Positions 14,949-27,600 of a stretch of DNA of 64,000 nt are shown piece by piece. Positions within the stretch are counted from its first letter, which is position 1. The number at the start of each line of letters is the position of its first letter. This DNA comes from CAIZWU01 sp942492905. GTDB lineage: Bacteria; Verrucomicrobiota; Verrucomicrobiia; Verrucomicrobiales; V1-33. The stretch lies in assembly GCA_942492905.1 (NCBI GenBank), contig OW818657.1, forward strand, positions 3,348,001-3,412,000, written 5' to 3'. The notes beneath the pieces were generated by a model, which did no database searches, was not told the DNA's origin, and worked only from the letters and a program-made list of their open reading frames with translations. Made by a program: the position numbers and the translations under genes.

Positions 14949-17474
14949 CTACGGACTGCTGGTCCAGATGCCATATTTCAAGGCAAGCTCGTCCACCAAT
15001 TCCGCAGCGGCACGGCCTCGCGGGCCGGGAGCTTTGGCCAACTTTTTGGCAATCTCAATCGCTTCCTCGTATTTTCGTGCGCCTTCGAGCAGGCGGCGCG
15101 CTTTGTCGCCGGCGCGGTGGAACCAATAATCGTCCGCCACTCCGCCGCCCGGAGCGGACTCCGGGGGATTGGCCAGAACATCGTAGTAGGCTTCGAGGGC
15201 TTCATCCGGGCGTTTCAGGGCTTCGAGGCAGACGCCTTTCCTCACCAGGGTCTGGCGCAGCCACCCGGGAGGAACGCCGGGGGCACTGATCACTTTATCA
15301 AAGGAGGCCAGACCGAGAGCCTGTTCTTCCGGTTTCATGGCCGGGGCCGCGAGGATTTCCCCGCGCACGCTGAGCGCCTGCCAGCGGGTGGTGGCATCCG
15401 GCGGGGGAGTGGCGGCGGGGGCGATGACTTCCTCCAGCAGCTGGAGGGCGGCAGCGGGTTTGCGCTGGTGCTGATTGAGCAGGGCTTCCTGGAGCCGGGC
15501 CTGCCATTTGAGAGGGCCTCCCTTCGCCACAACTTTTTCCCACAAAACCACGGCCTGCTGGTCGGCGGTCGGCTCCATGGTCAGGAGGGCCGCACGGCCG
15601 GCCCAGAAAAGAGCGGCTTCCGCGAGGGGATGGAGCGGGTCGCCTTCCGCAATGGCTTCAAACAACTGGCGGGCCCCGCTGAAGTTTTCGCGTTGATAGG
15701 CGGTCTGCGCCAGCTTCATCCGCAGATCGATGGCGGCGGCCGATTTCGGGTAATCGGTGAGGAACTGCTGTCCCTTGGTGGCGAGGGCTTCAGGACCCTG
15801 GGCGGCCTCCGCGACATAACAGGCCAGCAGGGCTACCCGTTCCTGTTGCCAGGGTTCGCGGGCCGCTTGCCTGGCGGCCTCGAGCTGCCGGACGGCTTCC
15901 TCCGCGCGGGGGGGATCGCTGCGCAGGGCGACTTCGGCGAGGGCGATCAGAGCATCGAACCGCCGGGGATGGTCAGGAAGATTTTCCGCAAAGGCGGCCA
16001 GCCCGGCAGCGGCTTCCTCCTGCCCCAGCGAGGCCATGCGCAGAGCCCGTTCCAGGTGAAATTCCGCGCCGGCCATCTGATATTCGGCCAAGGGCGATCC
16101 GTCGATCAGCGCGAGGCTCTTCGCGGGGTTGGCGTTGCCGGACTGGAGTTCGGCCAGGGCGGCATTGTAGGCGGAGGCGGCCCGCACCGCGAGGTCAGGG
16201 GATTTGGCGGAGGCTTCCTTGAAAAATCCTGACGCCGCACGGTAGGCCTGGGCGTCGTATTCGGCCTGACCGGAGGCCCAGGCGGTCCATGCCGCCACTG
16301 CCGGTGAAGGGGACAAGGCGCGCAATTGCACCAGCAGGGGCTGGGCTTCGTCCCGGCGTTTTTGTCCGATGAGATATTGGGCCTGCCGCAACAAGGCGAG
16401 GGACCGGAGCGGATGATCGGCAAAATCACGGGAAATCGCGGCCCACGCGGCATCGGCCGGGGCGGGTTCGGCCAGGGATTCCAAAGCCGCCGCCAGCGCA
16501 AGACGCGCCCGGATTTTAAGTCCCGGATCGGAACCCGCGGCCAACGCATTCAAAAAAGTCTGGATCTCCTCGGTGGGCGGATCGTTCAGAACCTCCAATT
16601 CCTGGAAGGCCCGGTCGAGCACCTCGGCGGAGGGAGCCGGCACCGCCGTCACCACCTGCCGCAACACGGGCAGTGCCTCTTCTTTTTTCCCCTGGACCCG
16701 CTGGGCCCATGCCCGTCCCAGTCGGGCGGCCTGTTGAATCCCGGCTGGAGCGGTCGAGCCATCGGCGGACAAAACGGTGAACAATCCCTCGGCTTTGGCT
16801 CCGTCTCCTGACAATAACGCAATCCTGGCCAGCAAATACTGCCGTTCGGCCGTGTTGCGCCCCGGGGCGCTTTCCTCCAGCAGCGCGGCGGCCTCCGCCG
16901 GACGTTCGGCGGCCAGCATCAACTCTGCCGACCACAGGAAGGCCCGTTCGGAAGTCGGGGTGCCGGGAGGTTGACGCAGCGCCGCCAGCACCCGCCCGGC
17001 CCGGTCGAGATCGCCCAGGGCGCCCAGCATCGCGGCACGGGAAAAGGCGGTCTCGGTGGCATAACGAAAATCCCGGACATTGCCCAGCGCGGAGAATCCG
17101 GCTTCCGCCTCGCGCCACCGGCCCATCCTGGCGAGGGCCTGGGCCCGCCAGAACCGCGCTTCCGGCGACTCCTTCAAGGACGCCTCCTCACACACCGGCA
17201 GGGCTTCGGCCGCCCGTCCGGCCCGCACCAGCGCCTCTGCCAGCAGCAGGAGCACGGGACCCCGTTGGTCCGGTTTCAACTTCCCGCCTTCGATCAGGCG
17301 CCGCAGTTTGACGATCGCCACTTCGGGCAACCTGTCGCGCAGGGCGGCGGTGGCCTGCTGATAGTCGGCGAGTTTCGCCACCGGATTGGCGGGAGCCGAC
17401 GCCGGCTGCGCGTCCACCCGGCCCGCCCAGCAAAGACTGGTCAGGAGGAGGGCGGCCGTCGGTAATTTCTTCAT
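14949..17474 (-). CDS. Secreted TPR-repeat protein
   Basis: An 841-residue protein built from tetratricopeptide repeats. The ATG at 17474 is chosen because a signal peptide follows at once (MKKLPTAALLLTSLCWAGRV, cleavage near VDAQ). Helical repeats with the TPR spacing of small residues run through the whole length: LLLAEALVRAGRAAEALPVC, ARFWRAQALARMGRWREAEA, FHLERALRMASLGQEEAAAG and, near the end, CLEALKRPDEALEAYYDVLA. No catalytic domain is visible. It likely acts as a scaffold in the periplasm or envelope. It lies 33 bp upstream of the aminotransferase gene on the same strand. Confidence 0.8.
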   Translation of the reverse strand: MKKLPTAALLLTSLCWAGRVDAQPASAPANPVAKLADYQQATAALRDRLPEVAIVKLRRLIEGGKLKPDQRGPVLLLLAEALVRAGRAAEALPVCEEASLKESPEARFWRAQALARMGRWREAEAGFSALGNVRDFRYATETAFSRAAMLGALGDLDRAGRVLAALRQPPGTPTSERAFLWSAELMLAAERPAEAAALLEESAPGRNTAERQYLLARIALLSGDGAKAEGLFTVLSADGSTAPAGIQQAARLGRAWAQRVQGKKEEALPVLRQVVTAVPAPSAEVLDRAFQELEVLNDPPTEEIQTFLNALAAGSDPGLKIRARLALAAALESLAEPAPADAAWAAISRDFADHPLRSLALLRQAQYLIGQKRRDEAQPLLVQLRALSPSPAVAAWTAWASGQAEYDAQAYRAASGFFKEASAKSPDLAVRAASAYNAALAELQSGNANPAKSLALIDGSPLAEYQMAGAEFHLERALRMASLGQEEAAAGLAAFAENLPDHPRRFDALIALAEVALRSDPPRAEEAVRQLEAARQAAREPWQQERVALLACYVAEAAQGPEALATKGQQFLTDYPKSAAAIDLRMKLAQTAYQRENFSGARQLFEAIAEGDPLHPLAEAALFWAGRAALLTMEPTADQQAVVLWEKVVAKGGPLKWQARLQEALLNQHQRKPAAALQLLEEVIAPAATPPPDATTRWQALSVRGEILAAPAMKPEEQALGLASFDKVISAPGVPPGWLRQTLVRKGVCLEALKRPDEALEAYYDVLANPPESAPGGGVADDYWFHRAGDKARRLLEGARKYEEAIEIAKKLAKAPGPRGRAAAELVDELALKYGIWTSSP

Positions 17475-17617
17475 CGGGAAGGGCAGGGATAAGGCGGTCA
17501 CGGATAGCACGGATGAGGCAGATGACACGGGTTTTTCACACAGCATCCCGTGCGAGCCGCAGCCCCCCGGGCGCTTGGATATGAGGCATTTAATTTGCGC
17601 TCCAGACGTTGCCGTCT

Positions 17618-18916
17618 CTAAATATGTCCGCCCACGCGAAGGCTGGCTGACCGGCCGTGCGCGGCCAATCCCTCGATTTCCGCGAACAATTCCACCACCG
17701 GAGCCGACTTTTCCAAGGCTTTGGCGCTGAGCTTCACGATACTGGTGCGCCGTTGGAACAAATCCACCGTCAGGCCCGGGAAGGACTTCCCGGCTCCTCC
17801 GGTCGGGAGGGTGTGGCTGGGGCCGGCGAGGAAATCCCCCACCGCCACGGGACTGTAGTGGCCGACAAAAATGGCCCCGGACGAACGCAATTGCGGCAAG
17901 ACCGGCTTTTCGTTTTTCACCACCAGACTCAAGTGCTCCGGCGCCCAGGCATTGGCCAGGGCAATGCCCTGCTCCAAGTCTTTCACCAGCACCAGGGTGC
18001 CTCCGGTTTTCAGGGATTCCGTGGCAATGTCCGCCCGCGGCAGCATGGAAAGCTGATTGGCCACTTCCCGTTCCACGGCATCCAGCAGTTCCGGTGACGT
18101 GGTGGCGAGGAGCACCTGACTGTCCTTGCCGTGCTCCGCCTGGGCCAGCAGATCCGAAGCGATGAAGGCGGGATTGGCCGTCTCATCGGCCAGGACCATG
18201 ATCTCGCTGGGGCCGGGAAGCAGATCGATCGCCACCGCTCCGAAAAGCTGCCGTTTGGCTTCCACCACAAATTTATTGCCGGGACCCATGATCTTATCCA
18301 CCGGCCGGATCGTCCTGGTCCCGAAGGCCAGGGCGGCAATGGCGTGCGCTCCCCCCACCTTGTAGATCTCCGTGGCGCCCGCCAGCTTCAGCGCGTGCAG
18401 CATGGCCGCATTCACCTGCCCGGCCTTGTCGCAGGGCGTGCAGACCACGATCTCCGGCACCCCGGCCGCCTGGGCCAGAGTCACGGTCATGATCACAGTG
18501 GAAATCAGCGGCGCCGTGCCGCCGGGCACATAAATCCCGACACGTTGGAACGGCTGATACACTTCCCCCACCTCTGCGCCCTGAGCATTTTTCATCGACC
18601 AGTTTTTGCGCAATCCCTTCTTCGCGAAGGCCAGGACATTTTTGTGGGCCAGGGCCAGCGCCCGTTTCACCTTGGGTGGGACCGAAGCCGAGGCCGCCTC
18701 CCATTCCGCGGCACTCACCGCCAGGGTTTTGGCCGAGAGCATTGCCCCGTCAAATTTCTCCGCAAACCCCAGCAGAGCCTTGTCGCCGTCCTTCACGATC
18801 TCCGCGATGATTCCCGCCACATACGACGACAGCTCCGCGGATGGCACATGCCGCCGGTCCAGCCGGCGGAGTTGGGCAGCAAACGAAGGGGACGTGTAGG
18901 CGAGGCGTTTCATCAT
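17618..18916 (-). CDS. hisD: Histidinol dehydrogenase
   Basis: A complete 432-residue HisD, the NAD-dependent zinc enzyme that oxidises histidinol to histidine in the last two steps of histidine synthesis. Landmarks: YVPGGTAPLISTVIMTVTLAQAAG split across YVPGGTAPLIST and TLAQAAGVPEIVV, GGAHAIAALAFGT, IMGPGNKFVVEAKRQLFG, LPGPSEIMVLADETANP, LLAQAEHGKDSQ (Q/H metal ligands), NAWAPEHLSL (catalytic Glu-His) and AGPSHTLPTGG. The start is the first of two adjacent ATGs at 18916. It stands alone, outside any his operon, though a hisJ-type phosphatase gene lies 12 kb away. Confidence 0.97.
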   Translation of the reverse strand: MMKRLAYTSPSFAAQLRRLDRRHVPSAELSSYVAGIIAEIVKDGDKALLGFAEKFDGAMLSAKTLAVSAAEWEAASASVPPKVKRALALAHKNVLAFAKKGLRKNWSMKNAQGAEVGEVYQPFQRVGIYVPGGTAPLISTVIMTVTLAQAAGVPEIVVCTPCDKAGQVNAAMLHALKLAGATEIYKVGGAHAIAALAFGTRTIRPVDKIMGPGNKFVVEAKRQLFGAVAIDLLPGPSEIMVLADETANPAFIASDLLAQAEHGKDSQVLLATTSPELLDAVEREVANQLSMLPRADIATESLKTGGTLVLVKDLEQGIALANAWAPEHLSLVVKNEKPVLPQLRSSGAIFVGHYSPVAVGDFLAGPSHTLPTGGAGKSFPGLTVDLFQRRTSIVKLSAKALEKSAPVVELFAEIEGLAAHGRSASLRVGGHI

Positions 18917-19141
18917 AAGGAACAATCAGGCAGCGGCATCACAACAACGCCGCTCCCCCGTAAAAGGACCCCGCCCTGCCCGGTGTCGAGTGGAAAAACC
19001 AGTCCGCCGGAGCCGGTCCGTGGTTTTCTCCGACTGGTGATAAATCGCAGTGCCGCTAAAATTGTTCATTTTCACCTTGTGTTTCGGTGAAGTTTCCAAA
19101 AAATGACTTTTATTAAATTTCAGATAAATTCCTTGATCATT

Positions 19142-19804
19142 ATGATTAAAAAGAACCTGTTCCTCATTCTCCCTTCCATGCTGCTCGGGATGGCCATGCC
19201 GGCCGATGCGGCCTCCTACGCGGTGAATTTCCTTGAATCGTCAGGCGACGGCGCGATCAGTGTCACGACCGACCAGTATGGAGTGAGCGTGGGCGAGTGG
19301 ACCAACGTCGCGGGGAATACCGGCGGGCCTTCTGCTTTACTGGGATTGACCGGAGCCACCGTGTCATGGAATTCCGCCAACACCTGGCGGAACACGGGAG
19401 GCCCGACCGAAGCTTCCAAGGGCTATCTGGATGATGGCAATTTGAGCATCACCCTCTCCGGAGTGCTCGCGGCACTCCAAACCATTTCCCCCAGCACCAC
19501 CGGATACACCTTGCAGTTACTTTATTCGTCCGGCGATGCCACCCGCTTCCTTCCGGCCTCCCTCGATGGAATTGCGGGAGTATTCACGGCTGGTCCAGGC
19601 GATGCCAACAATGTTTCCAGAACGGAATTGTCGGGACTGTCCCCAGTGCAAACGGCAGCGTCCTCCCTGATCAACGGAGCCGCCCGGAGCGGCACCGAGC
19701 GTGGGTCCATTGCGGCGCTGATCATCAATCCGGTTCCGGAGCCTTCCGCATCGTTGCTGGGATTGGCCGCCCTGACTGGACTCGCCTGCAGACGCAAGCG
19801 CTAG
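19142..19804 (+). CDS. PEP-CTERM sorting domain protein
   Basis: A 220-residue exported protein. The ATG at 19142 gives a clean signal peptide (MIKKNLFLILPSMLLGMAMP, cleavage near ADAA); an in-frame ATG at 19103 is possible but adds a poor leader. The centre is a Gly/Ser/Thr-rich beta-type region of unknown function. The C-terminus VPEPSASLLGLAALTGLACR followed by RKR is the tripartite PEP-CTERM signal: VPEP motif, hydrophobic helix, basic tail. Such proteins are processed by exosortase (EpsH/XrtA family); no exosortase gene is in this window. A terminator hairpin follows. Confidence 0.85.
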   Translation: MIKKNLFLILPSMLLGMAMPADAASYAVNFLESSGDGAISVTTDQYGVSVGEWTNVAGNTGGPSALLGLTGATVSWNSANTWRNTGGPTEASKGYLDDGNLSITLSGVLAALQTISPSTTGYTLQLLYSSGDATRFLPASLDGIAGVFTAGPGDANNVSRTELSGLSPVQTAASSLINGAARSGTERGSIAALIINPVPEPSASLLGLAALTGLACRRKR

Positions 19805-19829
19805 TCCGGCATCTCCTTTGGCTCCAATG

Positions 19830-19863
19830 CAGGCAACCCCCGCCAAGCGGAGTGCCTGATTTT
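19830..19863 (+). terminator. Intrinsic terminator after the PEP-CTERM gene
   Basis: A 6-bp outer stem CAGGCA / TGCCTG with an inner CGC / GCG pairing is followed directly by ATTTT. It lies 25 bp past the PEP-CTERM stop and before the halogenase-like gene, so the two are probably separate transcripts. Confidence 0.5.
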
Positions 19864-19937
19864 GCATCCAGCGCTGACACTTATGCAAAAAGGTCCAATG
19901 CTGCGGGCAGAACCTGCCGTTTTCAGGAACCTCCCGT

Positions 19938-21428
19938 ATGAACCCTATTCGTAAGGTCACCGTTCTCGGCGGCGGCAGTGCGGGATTTATTGCCGCTCTC
20001 ACTTTGAAGCGGAAGCGCCCGCACCTCCAGGTGCGGGTTTTGCGGAGCCCTCACCTCGGCATCATTGGCGTTGGTGAAGGAACCACCCCCTACTTTTCCC
20101 AGTATTTCCATGACTATCTGGGACTGAAGCCTGATAAGTTTTATGCCGCCGTCCAACCGATTTGGAAACTCGGGATCCGTTATTTGTGGGGTCCCCGGCC
20201 TTCCTTCAATTACACATTCAACCTGCAGACGGATTTCCGGCATGCCGACCTGCCGAAAAATAATGGGTATTACTGCGCGGGCGACTTCAGCAACGTGAAC
20301 CTGGCGTCCGTGTTGATGGATCAAAACCGGGCCTTCCCGCGCCAGCCGAATGGAGCTCCGCTGATCACCGGGGCGGTGGCCTATCACATGGAGAACAGCA
20401 AGCTGGTGGCCTATCTCGAGGCCCGGGCCCGCGACTTTGGGGTGGAAGTCCATGATGCCACGGTGACCGCCGTGCAGCGCCGGGAAGATGGTGGAGTGGG
20501 GTCGTTGGCTTTGGACGATGGGGGCACGGAGACGGCAGATTTATTTGTGGATGCGTCCGGTTTTTTCGCGGAACTGCTGGGGAAAACGCTGCAGGAACCC
20601 TTCGTGGATTATCGGGATGCCCTCTTCTGCGACCGGGCCGTAGTGGGAGGCTGGGAGCGCCGGCCGGAAGAACCGATTCAGCCCTACACCACGGCGGAAA
20701 CGATGGACGCTGGCTGGTGCTGGCGGATTGACCATGAGGAGATCATCAATCGCGGCTATGTTTATGCCTCGGATCACCTGAGTGATGAGGAGGCGGAGGC
20801 GGAATATCGCCGGAAGAACCCGCGCGTGGCCAACACCAGGATCGTGAAATTCCGTAGTGGACGGTACCGGCGGAACTGGGTCTGCAACGTGGTTGGCGTG
20901 GGCAATGCGTCGGGATTTGTTGAACCGCTGGAAGCCACTGCGTTGATGTGCATTTGCCTGCAAAGCCGGGCTTTGGCGGACGGTCTGGGCGAAACGGATG
21001 ACGCGCCGACTCCCAGCATGGTGGGAATGTACAACCAATACCTCTCCTCCCTGTGGGATGAAGTGCGGGATTTCCTGGCCATGCATTACAAATTCAATAC
21101 CCGTCTGGATACCCCCTTCTGGCAGCGCTGCCGCGCCGAAACCGTCCTTCATGGGGCCGCGCCTTTGGTGGAATATTACCAGGAAAACGGCCCCAGTGTG
21201 CTGGCTCAATCCGTGCTCATGAATCCCAACAGCCCGTTCGGTATTGAAGGATACTATACCATGTTGACTGGAATGCAGGTGCCCCACGCCCGGCCCTATA
21301 CCCCGCCTCCCGCAGAGCTGGCGCGCTGGGAAAACCACCGGAGAAGGAACCAGCACGCCGCCGGAACGGCTCTGGACGTGCGGCAGGCGTTGGCGGTGGT
21401 GCGCAGTGCCAAATGGCGGTGGGCTTGA
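19938..21428 (+). CDS. Tryptophan-halogenase-like FAD-dependent protein
   Basis: A 496-residue flavoprotein of the PrnA-like family. The FAD-binding GGGSAGFIAALTLK is at residues 11-24. The lysine that carries the halogenating species in true halogenases has an equivalent at K77 in IWKLGIRYLW, and the catalytic-glutamate segment is present as NASGFVEPLEATAL. The WxWxIP motif that typifies flavin halogenases is altered: here it reads GWCWRIDHEEIINRGYVYAS, with Asp where Pro is expected. The protein may act on another substrate or not halogenate at all. No flavin reductase gene is nearby. The preceding gene encodes a PEP-CTERM protein. Confidence 0.75.
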   Translation: MNPIRKVTVLGGGSAGFIAALTLKRKRPHLQVRVLRSPHLGIIGVGEGTTPYFSQYFHDYLGLKPDKFYAAVQPIWKLGIRYLWGPRPSFNYTFNLQTDFRHADLPKNNGYYCAGDFSNVNLASVLMDQNRAFPRQPNGAPLITGAVAYHMENSKLVAYLEARARDFGVEVHDATVTAVQRREDGGVGSLALDDGGTETADLFVDASGFFAELLGKTLQEPFVDYRDALFCDRAVVGGWERRPEEPIQPYTTAETMDAGWCWRIDHEEIINRGYVYASDHLSDEEAEAEYRRKNPRVANTRIVKFRSGRYRRNWVCNVVGVGNASGFVEPLEATALMCICLQSRALADGLGETDDAPTPSMVGMYNQYLSSLWDEVRDFLAMHYKFNTRLDTPFWQRCRAETVLHGAAPLVEYYQENGPSVLAQSVLMNPNSPFGIEGYYTMLTGMQVPHARPYTPPPAELARWENHRRRNQHAAGTALDVRQALAVVRSAKWRWA

Positions 21429-21621
21429 AAATAAAAGTCCCCCGCCCTCTTCCCAGGGGGAACGACGCCGTCCGCTTGTCCAGCCACCGTCCAAAGTCAC
21501 GTCGGGGAGGCCGGTTTTTCTGCATTCTGGCACGTGATGCGCTTGCCGGACGGCCAGTGCTGGTTTTGACTATGTTTCACGCTGAAATCAGCCGCTTTTT
21601 CATCCATCGCAACCATCTCCA

Positions 21622-24354
<2,733 letters not shown>

Positions 24355-24388
24355 GAGACGATTCCAGCGAAGCGCAAAACCTTGGCAG

Positions 24389-24430
24389 ACAGGCATGGAT
24401 TCCGGCAAGGAACCATGCCTGTTCTGTTTT
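24389..24430 (+). terminator. Intrinsic terminator of acnA
   Basis: A 10-bp perfect stem ACAGGCATGG / CCATGCCTGT, extended inside by TTCC / GGAA past a single bulged A, with a GGCAA loop. It is followed by TCTGTTTTTC. This is one of the clearest rho-independent terminators in the window and lies 35 bp after the acnA stop. Confidence 0.85.
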
Positions 24431-24545
24431 TCAGAAGCGGCGCCCCGGGCCATTGACCCCGCTATGCGTCAAATGGGCCCGATTGATCCCCAAACAAGTG
24501 CGTCCGGGGCGGAAAGTGACTTTTTCGCAAAATTGGAAAAAATGC

Positions 24546-24575
24546 TTGCCTTCTCAACGCGGGGCCGGATATACT
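24546..24575 (+). promoter_or_regulatory. Candidate sigma-70-type promoter for the DUF1800 gene
   Basis: TTGCCT (24546-24551) and TATACT (24570-24575) are separated by 18 bp, about 70 bp upstream of the start of the large secreted protein. The region is AT-rich compared with its surroundings. No other good -10/-35 pair is evident between the acnA terminator and the gene. Confidence 0.4.
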
Positions 24576-24647
24576 TTATAGTAATTATAACGTTGATCCG
24601 TAAAGATTGAGCAATTTTTGACGGACGCGTGCATGCCCCTGCTTTTT

Positions 24648-27600
24648 ATGAAGGCCACTCCTCCTCTTTTGCGTTTACGCGTCCGGTCCGTGGCCGCGCT
24701 GTTGTGCCTGATGCCCGCCGCAGGGCTGTATGCCCATGGCGAGGGTTCCAATGCCAAAATGCTGGGGGTGGATCAGAACCACAATGAACTCAGTGATGTT
24801 TATGAAAGCCTCTACCCTGGTCTGCCCAGTGCCGAGGCTGATACGGACGGCGATGGCCAGACCAATCGCGAAGAAAATGCTGCCGGGACGAATCCCCGGA
24901 ATCCCTCGGACCGGTTGGATTTCAGTGGTGTGACCAATGAGATTGCCGGGATCCGCACCGAATGGGCGACCCAGGCAGGGAAACAATATCAGCTTCAGAT
25001 TGCCAGCACCCTGAGTGGTCCCTGGGTCGACGAAGGATCGGCGGTGGTGGGTGATGGCACCCCTTTGAACTGCGTCTGCCCCCGTTCCGGTTCTCTTCAA
25101 TTCATGCGCATGGTGGTGCAGGACATCGATTCAGACGCCGATGGCGCGACGGATTGGGAAGAAATCAAGGCCGGGACGGACCGCCTGCTTTCCGACACCG
25201 ATGGCGACGGCCGCACCGATATGGAGCGCATCGTGGGACAACTGGCGCTGGATAACCGGGTCAATATTTCCAGCCGCACCACCCTGGGCACGGAAGCCGG
25301 TCCCAATCCGGTGGTCTTCCAGTTCACCCGGTCGGGAAATCTGAATCCGCTCACGGTGACCTATACCACCAGCGGCACGGCTACCCCGGGAAGCGATTTC
25401 CTCCCCCTGTCCGGCATCGCCTCCTTTCCCATGGGGGTCAATGTGGCCACAGTGACCGTGACTCCCCTTGCGGACGGCATAGCCGAAGCCACGGAGTCGC
25501 TGACCCTGACCATCGCGCCGGGGGCGAGCTATACCGTCGGTTCCTTGGCAGCGGCGACGGCTTATCTCGATGACGCCCGTGCAGGATTGATCGGACGTTA
25601 TTACAATACCGAGGAAACCACTTATCCCGTTTTCCCGGCGACCAATTTAAACTTCGCCCCCGCCCAACTCAAGCTGACCCGGGTGGATGGGCCGATTGAT
25701 TTCAACTGGGGAGCAGGTCCTCCCGCCGGAACCGGCCTGACAGCCCCTGATTCCTGGTCCATCCGCTGGGAAGGGAAACTGATTCCTCCTGCCAGTGGCG
25801 CGTACATTCTCCATGTGCAAGCGGATCGGGGCACGGTGCTTGCGGTCAATGGGACCAACCGCATTTCCCAATGGAGCGGCACCACCACTCCTCTCACCGA
25901 GTTCTCCAGTTCCACCACACTTCTCAACTCCCCGCTGAACTTCACCGCTGGGGTGCCGGTGGATCTCCGGCTGGACTACCGTGAAAGCGGCACGACCCCG
26001 ACGGCTTCCAGCATCCGGTTCTCCTGGACCCTGCCCGACGGCACCAAATCGTTGATCCCCTTCAACGCCTTCACCTGCGATCCTTCCGTGCCCGCCGCGG
26101 TGGCCACGCCGGTGCTCACCGGTCCGCCGTACGCCTTCGCCCTGCGCAATGCGCCATTTTCCTACCAAGTGAGCAGCAATCCAGTGGCCACATCCTATGC
26201 CGCCGATGGACTGCCGGCCGGCCTGAGCCTTGATCCTGTCAGTGGTCTGATTTCCGGCATCACGACCGCTCCCGCTGGTTTGGCCATCGCCAACATCACC
26301 GGAACCAATATCCAAGGTAGTGGTTCGCTCCAGGTCGCCATCCTCGTGCTCGATGGCGGCGGCGGACTGACCCGGGAAGTTTGGAATGGCCTGACCGGTT
26401 CCGGCCTCGCCTCCGTGCCCCTGTCCACCGCGCCGTCCACCACGGAACCCCTGACCTCACTCGCTGCTCCATCGGATTCAGGCGAGCAGTTCGGAGACCG
26501 CATGCGGGGCTACCTGACGGCCCCTGCTTCCGGCAATTACACCTTCTTCCTGACCGGTGACGAGACGGCTGAATTCTGGCTCAGTTCTTCGGAAGAGCCC
26601 GGCCAGCGCCTCAAGCGTTCGTGGGTGGTAAACAGCGGGCTGGCTCCCGGCACCTGGTCCACCCTGCCCGGCCAGCGCTCCCTGCAAGCCCGTCTCAAGG
26701 CCGGTCAGCGTTATTACTTTGAAGTCCTGCGCCGGGAAAGCACCGGACCCGACCACCTCTCGGTCGGTTGGCTCCAACCCGGTCAGAGCGGCGCCAGTCC
26801 TTCGGAAATCGTGCCCGGCTGGGCGCTCAGTCCCTACACGCCACCGGCAGCCGCCACCCCGGATGGCACTTTGTATATCGCCAACATGACTCCCCAGGCG
26901 GGTGCCGCCACTCTGGGCACCGGTTCCGCCATCCTCTTTGTCAACGACGAGAAGACCGCCGCGGAACTCACTTTCACCTACAGCAATCTGACCGGCCCGA
27001 TCATTTCCCAACATCTCCACGACAACCGGCCCGTGCCGGGGCCGAACGGGGCCATCATCTTTGACATTGATGATGAAATGCCGGACTCCTCCGGGATCCG
27101 CCACTGGACTTTTGCGGTCACCGGCAACCATACCGTGTTGGACGTCATTGCCTCGATTGAGGCTGGCAGTTGCTACATTAATCTGCACACCACTAATTAT
27201 CCCAATGGGGAGATCAGAGGCTTCTTCCAGCCGGCCGTGGGGACCCAGTTCTTCACCCCGCCGGCGGCACCGCCGGCCGCCGAACTGGCTCTGCCGGCCG
27301 ACGCCACCCAACGGAAGCAGGAGATCGTCCGTTTCCTGCAGCAGGCCACTTTCGGCGCCCGGCCCGATGCGGATGGAGCCCGCACCGCCGGAGCCACCGA
27401 CAGCGTCCCTTTTGGCGGCTATGATCCTGACAGTATCGAAGCGGTGCAGTCCCGTGGTTATGTTCAGTGGCTGGAGGATCAACTGGCCATGGACCCCGGC
27501 AGCGATCCCGAGACCCTCGTGCTCCAACCGCTCCTCCCCGGGACAGTCTATGCCGGCGTCACCAGCGCCCGCCGCCGTCCCAACACCGAGACCACCTTTT

